A DNA stretch of 64,000 bases from Torreya grandis (Eukaryota; Streptophyta; Pinopsida; Cupressales; Taxaceae), in contig JARHVA010004806.1 in assembly GCA_037957365.1 (NCBI GenBank), positions 1,220,001-1,284,000 on the forward strand, given 5' to 3'. Position numbers and translations under genes: made by a program. This document shows positions 9,230 to 21,398 of the stretch, piece by piece; the stretch's first letter is position 1; every line of letters begins with the position of its first letter. The notes beneath the pieces were generated by a model. The model saw only the letters and a program-made list of their open reading frames with translations, had not been told where the DNA came from and did not search any database.

Positions 9230-11165
9230 ACATGTCGAGAGTGATGGTTACACTATCTTTAAACTCGATAGATGGAGATAAAGGACATGGTTAGTTTCTT
9301 ACATATGTTGGATCATCATGATGTGGAATAGATGTTAGTCATATAGACTAATTAGGCATATTTGAGTATATTGGCTAGGTGTTGGCACAATGAGATATCC
9401 ACATTTCACTTACCTATAAGAGAGGCTATAGTTACACTTGAGGATACCTAACATATCCTAAATTTGCCTATGTGAAGATGGATATTATTTTGGAAACCAC
9501 TAACATGATAGTATGAAATTCTCAAAAGCTTGTATAGTTATCAAGGCATCCCCATGTTTTATGGAAAGGTTGATATATACCTCATTGAGACATATACGAA
9601 CATTCAACTAGATGATTTAACTATGAGGGACTTGTCACCACTATATCTCATTGATAGGGAGGTTATTGTCCTCATGGCCATTATCAATGACATATTTTTT
9701 CCTAAAAAGAGTGAATGCTATTTCCATATGGGTCTTGGAGGCGTAGTGAGGATCATGCTTGAAGATTATACATGTTTTGCCTGGGGGCCAACTATCCTAG
9801 CAAAAATATATATATGATAGTGTATTAAGGTGGATGAAGCATTGAGGATTACACTCTAATAATGGTCTAAGGATTGGAGCACATATTGATTTAATGAATA
9901 GTAGGGATGCATAAAGTACAAGATCTAGAAGACCTAATAACATATGGTTGGGATCAGATAGGAGTAACTAGGTGTGGTCATAGTGGGGACATCCCATTCT
10001 ATCATTAGATGTTTGATTATTTGACACCATAATTTTTTATATGGAATCCATACATCATATATAAAATACAATGGTTTAGGGATGTATGGTACATGGATTT
10101 CATAATTAATAGATTTTTTTTACTGGGAGATAATCCCATATTATAGAAGAGTACCACCCTAATCAAGTACTCTTGTAGCTTGTCTATATGTAAAAATTAC
10201 TTTAGGGTTTGATATGGTTTGCCCATCTTACATGAGAGATCAATCAATATACTCATGTTATCCTAAGGAGTGAGGCCATAATGAACTATATCAATATACC
10301 ATAGGTTGCCTAGGCTTGTACAAGAAGAGCTACATATGTAGGGGTCACTCCAACATACATACATTGGTGGTTATAGGTATTCCTTCTGAGGATAATAGTT
10401 TTAGTATCAGTAGGGGGATAAGTTCCCATGGATATTAAGGAGATGGAGGTTGAAACATTGAGGAAAAACATTAGCACTTGGAAGGATAATTATGGTGAGG
10501 TTGGGGATTATGAAAATGATGGTGTAGATGGAGGAGATGATGAGGGAGATGGAGATGGATATGATTAGGATGGAGATCCAAATTTGATGGTATTATATCC
10601 TAGCATGACAATTTTTGTAGTGGCATAGGTTGGTGTATGCTAGGCAAGGCCATCAGGCACACAAGTGGATCCAAGCTAGGTAGGGCCTTCTAGAAAAGTT
10701 ACATGAGGCTGAGATACTAGCATTCTAGAGTAGGAAATCATTGCATAGGGGTGAAAGATTTTAAGTTTACACTAGTATGTTACTAGTTTAAGAGGCAACT
10801 TAGATATGTGAGATAATGATATGACACTACTTCAGTCAAATATGTCTTGGTTGAAGGCTGAGATAGATAGGTTGGTGTAAGTTTAAGGCCAACTCATGAA
10901 AAAGATAGATCAAACCATCAATGAGTGAGATCAATCATTTTACACTATTGATAGGCTTAGATAAGAGCAAGATGTGGCTCGAGGAGCCATTACACATGCT
11001 AAGTTCTCATAGATGGTTGGGGAGTGCCTTCAAGCAAAGCATGAGGCATTACATTATCATAGAGCCTATGAGTCTACTATGCCCAAGAATCAACATATTG
11101 TTACATTTGAGATTTGGGATGCATAAAGAATAGTGAGTAGATCTGGTCAATATCAAACCATAACA
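9230..11165 (+). pseudogene. Plant mobile domain (PMD) gene relic
   Basis: PMD proteins are plant-specific and related to transposable elements (MAIN/MAIL family in Arabidopsis). Near 9383-9450 the frame reads RWHNEISTFHLPIREAIVTL followed by E-D, very close to the PMD hallmark '[22 protein letters not shown]'. The region continues in an open stretch at 9530-9817 (SYQGIPMFYGKVDIY ... YTCFAWGPTILAKIY), matching the later PMD block with its conserved W-G-S-A-x-L-A-x-L-Y-like motif. Further on lie an acidic D/G/E-rich segment (about 10,490-10,570) and a possible coiled coil (about 10,850-11,060). Many stops. It could be the cargo of a larger transposon, but no terminal repeats were found. Confidence 0.6.
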
Positions 11166-12087
11166 TATGTGATAGGTGCCTTGGGCTAGTCTATTCATCA
11201 TCCATGACCACCACCACTAGGACCATTAAGGACACCAGTTCTACCTCCAACCATAGGTCCCATGGATACATAGAGAAAGATTTGAGCATAGGGACCTTGG
11301 CATCTTTGGACTCTTTTGTATAGTTTTAGCATATGTCATTGTACTCATTATATTTACATATTGATGTATTTTTGAGAAACCATTATGTTATGTATATATC
11401 CTCTATTTATATGAAATTTGGGATACATTGACATTCACTTTTGGGTCCTTTGAGGTTGATGTACATGTATATGATATTCTTGATACATATATACTATGCC
11501 ATATTTGCTATCTTGATTATCTTATCTTTAGCATTGATTAGTATTGATTACCATTATGGATGTTTTAACATTGTTTATGTTTATTCTCATGTATACTCTA
11601 TTTGTTATTACTTAACCCATGCTTATAAGATGTTATTCTATTTTTATCATCTGATTATGTTGTATGAATCATATGTATGCTTATTCAGAGATGCACATCT
11701 GTATAAACACATAATAAATCATTGTTGGCCTTGTTTATTACTCATGAATTTAGGCATGTGTTTGGGTAGTTGGTTGGTTTGATATATCATATAACTACTA
11801 ACATTACATTGCTATGATAGACTCTGTATGCCTAGTTTTTAATTTAGCTTGTGATATTATGCATGATAATCATAAATAAATAAAATGACAATATATACCC
11901 TAAGTATGGAAAATTTAATTTAAATGTAAATATAAACAACCTAGGAATAAGATATGAATAATAAAATCCAAGATGTAAATATAATAAATAAACTAAGTGT
12001 AAAACTAAGTACAAAAATTCACAACCTAAGTAAATGACATGGATAATCAATACTTAAGTGCAAACAAAATATAATATTCTTATAGCA
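11166..12087. other. AT-rich non-coding stretch
   Basis: This looks like a 3' flank of the PMD relic followed by unassigned AT-rich DNA. Open stretches at 11,441-11,782 (+) and 11,844-12,050 (-) have low-complexity hydrophobic composition and no motif, so they are not called. Confidence 0.4.
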
Positions 12088-12730
12088 ACCAAAAATATAA
12101 AAGGCCAAATAAAAAAAAAACAAATAAACAATAATGAAATAAACAGATAAAAACAAACAAACAAAAAATACAAAAACACCCTAAATCTATACAAACAAAA
12201 ATTAAAAAAACAACAGAAAGACAAACAATAAAATACAAATAAATAATATAACTAAATAAACAAAAAACCAAATCTAAAAAACTATATAAAAAAATAACAA
12301 ATAAGGCTATAAACAAACAATAAGATGATAAATAAATTAAAAAAAAGTAAAAAAGTAAACAAAAAAACACCAATATACAAAAATTAAAAAAACACAAACA
12401 AAAAAACACCAATAAACAAATAAACAAATAACATGGAAAAAAATAACTAGACAAAGACAAATAGTCAACAACAAAACAAAAATAAACAAACAAAACAACA
12501 AACCACCAATAAACAAAAAAAAAACAAACAAACATGGCACAAACAAATAACACAACAAACAAATATGAACTAACAAATAATATAAACAAGATAAAATAAA
12601 AGGAATAAACAAAAACATAAAATAAACAAGCAAACAAATAAAATAAACAAAACTATAAAAAATAGAACAAAACAATTAAATAACTAAACAATATAAAGAA
12701 AATAAAAACACAATAAGCAAACTATTCTAA
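12088..12730. repeat. A/C-rich low-complexity tract
   Basis: For about 640 bp the plus strand is almost only A, C and some T, built from irregular words such as AAACAAAC, AAATAAAC and AACAAAAA, with very little G. The long minus-strand open frames here (F/L/Y/V/C-rich) are by-products of this composition. Confidence 0.8.
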
Positions 12731-14735
12731 ACACACAAATACATAAACTAAGCTAAATAAACAATGATTAATCACAATGTTAGTACAAATAGAAAACAAA
12801 TTATTCATGCATGTGTAATAGAGGTGTTACTCTCGATGATAGGGTGACCTCTATGCTAGGTAGCAATGACATAAGTAAAACAATCACATGAATAGAAGGC
12901 ACATGGTTTCTCATGGGGTATAGGGAAATAATGATAAAAACAAGATGAGATTTCCCCTAGGCTATAGAAGGCAACAAAAGAAAGAAAAAAAATGGGGGAA
13001 TAGAGAAAAATGAATGGGTAGCCAAGCTGACTCTAGTTACACTAGGCAAGAGGATGATACCTACATAGTTCCATGGACATAAGATCTAATGTGAACTTCA
13101 AGCCAAATGAAGTTCTCCCAGGATATGGGATAAAAAATGAATGATGAGAAAACATGATTAACTTGTAGAGGAAATAGGAATGGTCTTATAAAATGGAAAG
13201 TGCATAAGAAAAGAGGGGAATGACATTCACAATCCTAAAAACATCAACATAAACAAATCATATAAGTGTAAGAGTATGGTTTAGGCTAAAACCACATAAA
13301 AATTCAAGAGATGAGTGTTCATAATTGAACTATATTGGTAATTCATTGTGTTTACTACATCTAAGGATGGGAATGAAAATGAGCTCGCAAAATGAAGAGA
13401 TCATTGGCAATTGTTACCCATAAAATGGTGAGAGCATTCAAAATAGAAATTGATCACAAATTTATGAGAGCATAATAAAATCCAAGTGGTCATTAGTACA
13501 TTAAATTAGAATACATAATGCACATAATATGAATTCAAAAAATGGAAAGATCATATGACTAAGGCTAATAATATGAGGAAAATAAATGATAAGTGGTGAC
13601 TTGTGATATAGTTAGGAATCCCAAAATCCTTAAGTCAAATAAGTGGTTGAAAAATATAAAAATTTGAAGTGATGGCAATTGAGCTAACTTGAGATACCCC
13701 ATTTATCCAACTGTTGCCTACATGGTATGTGTGGACCTTAAGCTGAAGTAGTTCTTCTAGAAATGGGAGGAAAAAGACCAAGGTGGTCTATAAATGAAAT
13801 TAAACAAATAAGATGGCCCATCCCAAAAAAATTTGATGGATTTATATCTTACATGGAAATTCTATGCCAATTTTCTTGATTTTGTGATTCTTAAGATTTG
13901 TAAGTCTTTTTACAAATGTTTAGGGGTTTTGAAATATTTTAAATGTTTTTAGAATTTTTTATGCATCTCAACTCAATCAATAATTAGGAGATACAGAATG
14001 ATATAACTCACAAAATGATAAGATCATGGCTTAAGTTTCTCATAAAATGGTTAGAGTGTGGCTTAAACATGCTTGTAAAATAAAGAGAGATTTCAAACTT
14101 AAATTGCTCACAAAATAGATAGAGAATGGCAAAGGGGTGACTGAGTTGACCTCAATGTGAATCAATCATTTCATACATAGACCTACATGACCTCAAGTCA
14201 CTATAGTTATGCCTACACAAAAGATGTCCAACTAAGTACTAGTAAGTCCAGGTAAAAGAAAATGGTAAGGTAAATGGAAATAATGATGTCAAGGTGATGA
14301 GACAATGGATGGTAAGGGTTATGTGTCTAATTTTCCCACAAGTGGTTATAATTAGGAAACAATGACAAAGGGTCAATGGTATTAATTTTCCCATAAGCAG
14401 CTATAATTAGTATCACAATATAAAATGTAACAACAAAGTAAAGAATATAATTTCTAGGACCACTATCATACTACTTTCATATATTGCCATCAAAAATTTG
14501 ATTCTAAAATAACTTTTGAAATTAAATCTATCATAAAACACTAAATGTGCCTAAATTAAAAAGAATCAAAACCAAGGCCAAACATGATAGGTGGGGTTAG
14601 ATGAAAATAACTAGTTGACAAAGGGTTAATGGCATGGTATAATGATAAAAGGGTCTAATACAAAGAATTATGGATATAATGTGGCATAACTTAGATGATT
14701 CTTGTAGACAATAATTTGAGTCCCTCAAGTGTAAA
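12731..14735. other. Non-coding region beyond the minus-strand Gypsy integrase
   Basis: No coding potential is seen. The phrase 'ctcacaaaatg' with 'gagatcatgg' or 'gagagca' recurs loosely around 13,390, 13,420, 14,010 and 14,110. Its position downstream of a minus-strand integrase suits a 3' untranslated region and LTR, but no partner repeat is visible, so this stays unproven. Confidence 0.35.
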
Positions 14736-14739
14736 AATG

Positions 14740-16010
14740 TTTGAGGTGCATTATTTTCATTGTTTTTTCAAGTTCATCCACTTTTGGTGTGGCAAGCGTA
14801 TATGCTTCAAAATTGTGGTTAAAAATAGCTACGTAGGGTCCTAACTAGTTTGGTTAGAACATTCCTTTTTTATTTGTTTCAACATTTACATTCTTTTGAT
14901 TCTCCCTTAACACAAAGTCACCAAGATCAAATTAATGATGCTTAACGTACCTATTGTATTGGCACTTTACTTTTTTTTAATAATACCAAATCTTATTCAA
15001 GGCATCCAGTCATTTTTCATCAATTAAGTCTATCTCTTACAATCAAGTTACTTTATAGTCTTCATCATCGATGATGTGCTACAATGAAATTCAGAGAGAA
15101 GGTAACTCAACCTCAATAAGAAGAATGGTCTCAATTTTTTAAACAAGTGAATAGGTTATAGATCTTATTAGAGTATAGAATGTGGTATGGTATGCCCATA
15201 GGGTGTTGAATATATGCAAGTGAACATTATGAACAATGTCATTATCAATATTCTTCATAATATTGATAATGGTTTTATTAGAAGCCTCATCTTGGTCATT
15301 ACCTTGCAGGTAGTAGGTGGTAGAGAAATGTTATTTAATGTGGTATTGGGTACAAAGTGCTTCCACATATTTGTTTTTAAATTATCTACCATTATCAAAT
15401 ATATTATCCAAGGGGATGGCATAATGGAAGATGAGATGGTTGAATATAAACTTGGAGATATACTTATCGATGATGTAAGTGAGGGGAATGGCTTCCATCC
15501 ACTTAGTGAAGTATTTAATCATAGTCAGGACGTGTTTATGACCATTTGAAGATGTAGTATTTATCTACTTTATGAGATCAAGTCCCCACATTGAGAATGA
15601 CCATGGTGTTATCAATAGTTTGAGTGTCTTTTATAGAGAATGAATCAGATTGGTATGATTTTGACAATTGAAACACCTTTTCACATATGTAGTTATGTCT
15701 ACTTCCATGTTGGGATAGTAATAACTAGTATGCAGTAATGTTTTGGATAATATTTCCTTGTTAGTGTAGGATCCACACACTCCATGAAATTCCCTCAATG
15801 CTAGTCCAAATTATTTTGAAGGTAAATAATGAAGTAGAGTTCCATCATAGATTATACAATACAAAGGTGGTCCAAGTAAGGTATAGTAAGATTCTTTGTA
15901 GGTAAAGGCTTTTTGTTTTTTACATGATAAGTTGGGAGGAATATTTTGTTCCAAAATATAGGTATATATATAAGTACTAGGGAGACGTGGGACCAATAAT
16001 GTCATAAACC
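14740..16010 (-). pseudogene. Ty3/Gypsy integrase relic (minus strand)
   Basis: Integrase joins element cDNA to the genome. Reading right to left, fragments match the Gypsy integrase C-terminal half: 'PYG..IPYHILY', then 'DLVLLKK', a Y-Q-K block, 'FDLGDFVLRENQK'-like residues, and a GPY-type motif near 14,830-14,850 (N-x-L-x-G-P-Y/T). The end reads ATPKVDELEK at about 14,760. The N-terminal zinc-binding part lies near 15,810-16,000 (the Y-x-L/C-I-I-Y-D-G-T-L block). Heavily frameshifted. The same element continues to the right with RNase H and RT. Confidence 0.68.
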
Positions 16011-16209
16011 ATCTTGATGGCTAACTATTTATGTACTAGGAATAATAGATGATCAATAAGAAATTGATAATACCTTATTCTATCTATGATTTAAATCATG
16101 GATCCAATAGTTGTCATAGCATTAGTTGTTTTATCATTTCCCTAAGGTATTCTTTCAAATTAGATGTTGGAAATCTATTGTTTAAGAGTATCAACCATAT
16201 CTTTATAGG

Positions 16210-16490
16210 GAACCAACTTATAATCCTTAGTCTGGTACTAGTACATGACTTGATTGATGATTATCTTAGGATCACCATGCATTATTAAATGTTGAATGAT
16301 CCAATATACTTGTTGATTAACCCTTATAATGAGTGATTTTTACTCAACCATGTTATTAGTATAAGAAAATCCAATATGAAAGGACTTGGGAATGAGATCC
16401 ACTTTTGGCATAAAAAATAATATTATAGCACTTGATCCATGAGCTTTGAATGATCCATCAAAGTTAATCTTCCATTGTTTAGCCTCAAGA
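16210..16490 (-). pseudogene. Second (archaeal-type) RNase H relic, minus-strand Gypsy
   Basis: The minus strand reads KQWKINFDGSFKAHGSSAII, then 'IPKSFHIGFSYTNNMVEYKS', matching the FDG-S ... TNNxAEY-x-AL pattern of the extra RNase H between RNase H and integrase in Tat-lineage Gypsy elements. The catalytic D of FDG and E of VEY are recognisable. Its presence is the main reason for placing this element in the Tat lineage. Confidence 0.72.
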
Positions 16491-16629
16491 GGTGCTTATG
16501 ATTCTTCAACAATCATAATGGCCTCATCTGTAAATACATATTTAATAGGTTGAGTATTTTAAATAATTTATGCAATTTTATATTAAAGTAATCTCCCCTT
16601 AATAGCATTCTAGTTGGAATATCAAATTT

Positions 16630-16920
16630 TAAAATCAGTCAATAACATGATCTACTTTTCCATGTATCACTATAGAGATGATTTGGAAAGTATATACTTG
16701 AGTGGATCTACTTTGTCAATAATAATGGTCTTGTTGTTCAACATATAATGACACAACTTTTGGAATGTGAACACCATTACTAAATAATATTTTTTAAGCA
16801 GTGTATAATTATGTTCATATGTAACCAATGTTTTACTTAGATAGTACACAACATGCTCTTATCTATGTTCATCATGATCTATCAAAAGTACCCCAAGTGA
16901 ATTATTGATAGGTAATAGGT
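16630..16920 (-). pseudogene. RNase H relic, minus-strand Gypsy
   Basis: Reading leftwards the frame gives EHVVYYLSKTLVTYEHNYTL, then 'VFTFQKLCHYMLNN', the standard Gypsy RNase H block (YYxSK.L...E.NYx..EK..LA.....KLR.Y). It is interrupted by a few stops and lies between the RT and the second RNase H. Confidence 0.75.
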
Positions 16921-18441
16921 AAAGAAGTAATGGCTTGTTTGGCATGGGTGGTGACAAAATAGGTGGGTTGAAAAGATATTCCTTAAGATGATCAAATGAT
17001 TTCTAACACTATTCATTATAAGATAACATAATGCCCTTATTAAGTGTGTAAATGGATGGCATTTGTTGGCCAACTATGAGATGAAGTATCAAATAGATTG
17101 TATCTTGCATTGAAAATCATAGATCTGCTTTAAGGTATATGGTGGAGGGATTTATGTAATTGCACAAACTTTGGCTGGATCAACATCAATGCCCCTGCAA
17201 GAGACAATAAAGCCTAATAGTTTTCTAGAAGTTATGACAAATAGACATTTCTTCAAATTAAGCTTGATGTTGTACTCATGAATTTTATCAAAGACTCTTC
17301 ATAATATGGTCAGATGATTGACATGGGTCTTTAATTTACCCAAGATGTCATTGACATAGTTATCAATGATGTCATACATCATGTCATGTAAAATCATTGT
17401 CATGGATCTTTGTTGTGTGGGTCTACTAGTATTAAGTCCAAATGACATCCCCTGATAATAAAAAATTCCTTATAGAGTGAATAACATTATCTTGTGATGG
17501 TCTCTCAATGTAATTCCAATTTAAATATATCTTAAAAATCCATCCATAAGAGAAAGAATTTCATATCTAGTCATTGAGTTGACTAGCATGTCAATATTAG
17601 GCAAAGGAATGTCATCTTTCAGGTAGGCTTTGTTGATATCTCTAAAATTAGTGTAGATTTTGATGCCTTCCAGTTTCTTACTCACTAGCACAATGTTCAA
17701 AATCTATTCTAATTAGTCAATCACCATGATACATTTCACATATAAAATTTTCTCCAACTCTTTATTGACTATAAAAGTAATACAAAGATGCATATTGTGC
17801 ATTTTATACTAAAAAGGTTTAGCATCATGATATACAACAAGATGGTGTATAACTAATTTGGTGTCTAAATATGGCATGTTCAAATAGGCCCATGTAAATA
17901 TGTTAACAAATTCCCACAAAAAGGATGTAAAAACTCCATGTTCCTCCTTAGTGAGGGATGCACCTAGCTTTATCCACTTTGGGTCCTCTAGAGTCCCAAT
18001 GTTCAACTCTAAAGTGTCCTCTACCAGAAGTGTAGAACCATAATCTATAATTATTGGCAAGGAGGTAAACTAGTTGACAATGACAAAGTACTCTAGAAAA
18101 ATTGGCTCATCCAATTTTACTAAGTAGGATGATTCATAATATCCTAATATTGGTAATGGCCATGAAATAAATATCTCAGAGCAATCTTGAACAATCTATG
18201 CAAGAACTTACTGCTCCTTGGTACTAATTTTTGATCCATAAATAGGATTTGGAATATAGCTCTCTTGGGATTTATTGTAAGAGTAGTGAACATCCTCATC
18301 TAATGGTGTTGAAAACTAGTTTTTACCAAGAGACTTGCCTTTATTTTTAATGTTTCCTTGGTCAAAAATCACCTCAAAGAGTTTTTCACTTTCAGACTTC
18401 AATGTTTGATTTTGTTTTTGTTTTTGGATAGGTAAGTTCAC
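16921..18441 (-). pseudogene. Gypsy reverse transcriptase relic (minus strand)
   Basis: RT copies element RNA into DNA. Its N-terminal approach is open at 17,809-18,060 and reads ELNIGTLEDPKWIKLGASL, then a W-A-Y-L-N-M-P-Y-L-D-T segment (the 'FAWSYEDMPGLDP' region). Further left come TNFRDINKAYLKDDIPLPNI, SLMDGF, MSFGLN and, at 17,347-17,358, YVND in place of the catalytic YVDD, followed by the KCLFVITSRKLLGFIVS block. The missing Asp and several stops make it inactive. The left part of the split minus-strand element; gag and protease lie at 39.0-42.3 kb. Confidence 0.85.
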
Positions 18442-21070
18442 CTAGTCTATGAAATATGTGGAAAGATAAAATATAATAGAAAATACTTACTTGTGATCTC
18501 TAATAATAATGTGATAATTAATCCCAAAAAAGTTTCATATAGCCTATTGATTTCAATAGACCCCCTATTTCTAACAATTGGGGACCCAAGTGTAAAATTG
18601 TGTAGTTTGTACCTTAACACTAAAAATTCACTTGATCAAAATGTCATCAATATATTTTCACATTATTCATATTTGAATATCATCCACACCATGTTCTGTT
18701 TGGTCTACTTATTCATGGGTTTGGTTTAACCTTGTCTAAAGTTTACTAACTTTGGATCTTCTTATCTTAGGTTACAGGTCTAATATATGTTTATGGGAGG
18801 TAGATAATGTCTGGATTTTATAATTTTACTGATTTTATCATAATATGACCTTTTACTAGCCTTTGGTTTGTTAAAAGTCAAATTGCATCCATGTTCAAGC
18901 TTCCTAAAACCCTCATTTAGAAACTCTAGCATAGACCCCTCATTCAAATTCAAATTTGGTGGGAATAAAATTACATGGGAACTTGTTAATATGCTATGGA
19001 CCTAGTTAAATTTTTATACTAAGGCTTATCCATGTTTTTTTAACTTGACCAACTTTATTCTAAAAATTATATACTAAGTCTCTTTTACATATTGATCCCT
19101 TTATGCCCTTTTATTTTTATATGGTATAACCTTTTAAACGTAGGGTCCTTTTAAAATTTTATCTACTTAGATATATGTCTTAGTTATAAGGTGTTGTTCA
19201 TGTTTATTAACACAAACAAGAACTTAGTATTAAGACTTTATCCTAAGTCTTATATGTTTCTAAGCCCTAATTTAAGTCATGTGCTTCTTTGCAAGATCAG
19301 TGACCCACATTTAATCAGGCTAAGTTGATCAGACGGAGCAAGGAGGACCTAATAAATTGAAGACCTAATCCTTGGATCCAATCCCACTCAGCTCCACATA
19401 TCTAAATCAATGATCTATGTTCATGTATATATTAAGATACAATAGAATGAGATCATCATAGATTAAAATGGATCCTTTTTTATATGACATATACTTAGCC
19501 TAAGTTTTACCCTTAGGCTTTTTATTATATTTATCAATAAAATAAAAATTATGTTATGATTTTAACTATTTAATGAGTATTCATTTTATTATGGTAAGGA
19601 CTTATGTTATACTTTGGTCGATATTATAAAATGGTCACTTAATTCACTCATGACTATAGGAACCAAATATGTTTGATTGCCTAGATCATAATTGATGACC
19701 CATGTTTTACTCAGGTGAGGTCAATCAAACAATGCATGTCGAATTAGAGTTCCTATATGAATTAATATTCATGGGACTTAAATTTGACATTATTTCCCCC
19801 ATAAATTGATGTGTGTGATGCCATCATTGACATCAGTGAGGCCATCAAATTTTAGTCCTTATGATTAATTGTGTGAGTTTAAAATTGATGTTCTCGTGAT
19901 CATCAATTGAAATCCATGAGGCCATATTTGACAACTATGAGACCATAAAATTTTATCCCCTATGGCTAGTTATGTAATATTAAATTTGGAATTATCATGG
20001 TCATCAATTGACATCCATGAAGCCATCAAAATCAATCTCAAAAACCAATCTCACTTGGATGAATGAACATATTTGTCTTCATATTGCAGGATCAATGGAG
20101 CCTCATTTGGAAAATAAACATGCTTAGAGCTTTGTCTTTCAATGTTAAAATTGATCTCTCATTAGCATTTTGACACATCATAAATTAATGGGATCTTATT
20201 GAAGCTATATTTCTACTTGATACCCTTCTAACTAAGTTTGAATTTGCATGGGAGCAATTGTAAATTCCATGGGCCTAGATTTAAAGTTATCATAATATTT
20301 AGTCATGTTTTTAAACATTTAACCAAAATTTATACATGGTACATATATATCCCATAATATTTTCTATTGTCTTCATCTAAAAAATGGGTCCTATTATTAT
20401 AAAACTTAGCCTAGAGCCTTTTTCCCTAGAGTTTTGTTGGATTTCTTAATACAATAAAACTTTAGGTTAAAAAACTTACAATGGGTCCTTTCATTATTTG
20501 AGTTACACTTTAATATGTACTAAACCTAGTTTAAATATTTTAGCCTACGGGTTATTTCATGTATATTAACAAAAAATAAAACCATAGTCTAAAGAATTTA
20601 GGTTAAGTTCTTTATATGTCACGATACTAACTTAAACCTTGTGCATATTTATAAGATCTATAACTTACATTCACATGGACATGATTGATCCGATGGAGTG
20701 AGGCTAAGCCAAGGGTTTGATAGAGCCTTTGAGATGGTGAGAAGGTGATAAGTATCACAATCATGACCAAAGAAAAAAAATAGATAATAGCAATCCATCT
20801 CTTAGATTGTAATCAATGGCTCACATCTAACCAAACAAAGTTAATTAGATAGAGTGAGATGGGGATAAAATTTTCAACAAAGCTCAAGATACCTATGGTA
20901 ATGACACTTTTCATAACCACAAAAAACATGGTAAAGGTATCTAATATAATTCAATCCTTAGGATCAAGATCAACAAGCTGCATTGATCCATGCAAGAGGA
21001 TCCAATGGTGAAAAATAAAAGGCATATTTTAAATAACATTCATGTTTTCAAAAATTCATGAATAAATCTA

Positions 21071-21080
21071 CTATAAAAAG
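21071..21080 (+). promoter_or_regulatory. Possible TATA box inside the 5' giant repeat
   Basis: CTATAAAAAG lies about 330 bp upstream of the ORF relic. The 3' copy has a degraded counterpart (TATCATGAGAAG). A promoter here would put the ORF at the start of the transcript; this is inferred. Confidence 0.35.
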
Positions 21081-21398
21081 TGCCATGTAGATTCCATGGC
21101 AATGCCATATGAGTAGAAAGTGACAAAACTAGATATTTTATGGGCTCAAAAAAACAAAGGTATAAATGTCAATGTTTGAATCAAATCTAAGGCACAAAAT
21201 CACTCAAGTGCAAAACCCATCATTGTTAAAGCTTAAAAAATACTTACAAAAAATCCTTAGCCTCTACAAAATCCCTAGTTTTATCTTAGAGAGACCATAA
21301 TCGAGCTTGAGAGAGTCTAGTTTCCATCTTATCAAGGATAAATTGATCCATAGGTGAACTATTTACCACTAGTAAGCAAATTTTTCAAAATCACAGAC

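Noticed and set aside
12080..12675. Long minus-strand open frames rich in F, L, Y and C
   Set aside because: Products of the A/C-rich low-complexity tract, with no start context or motif.
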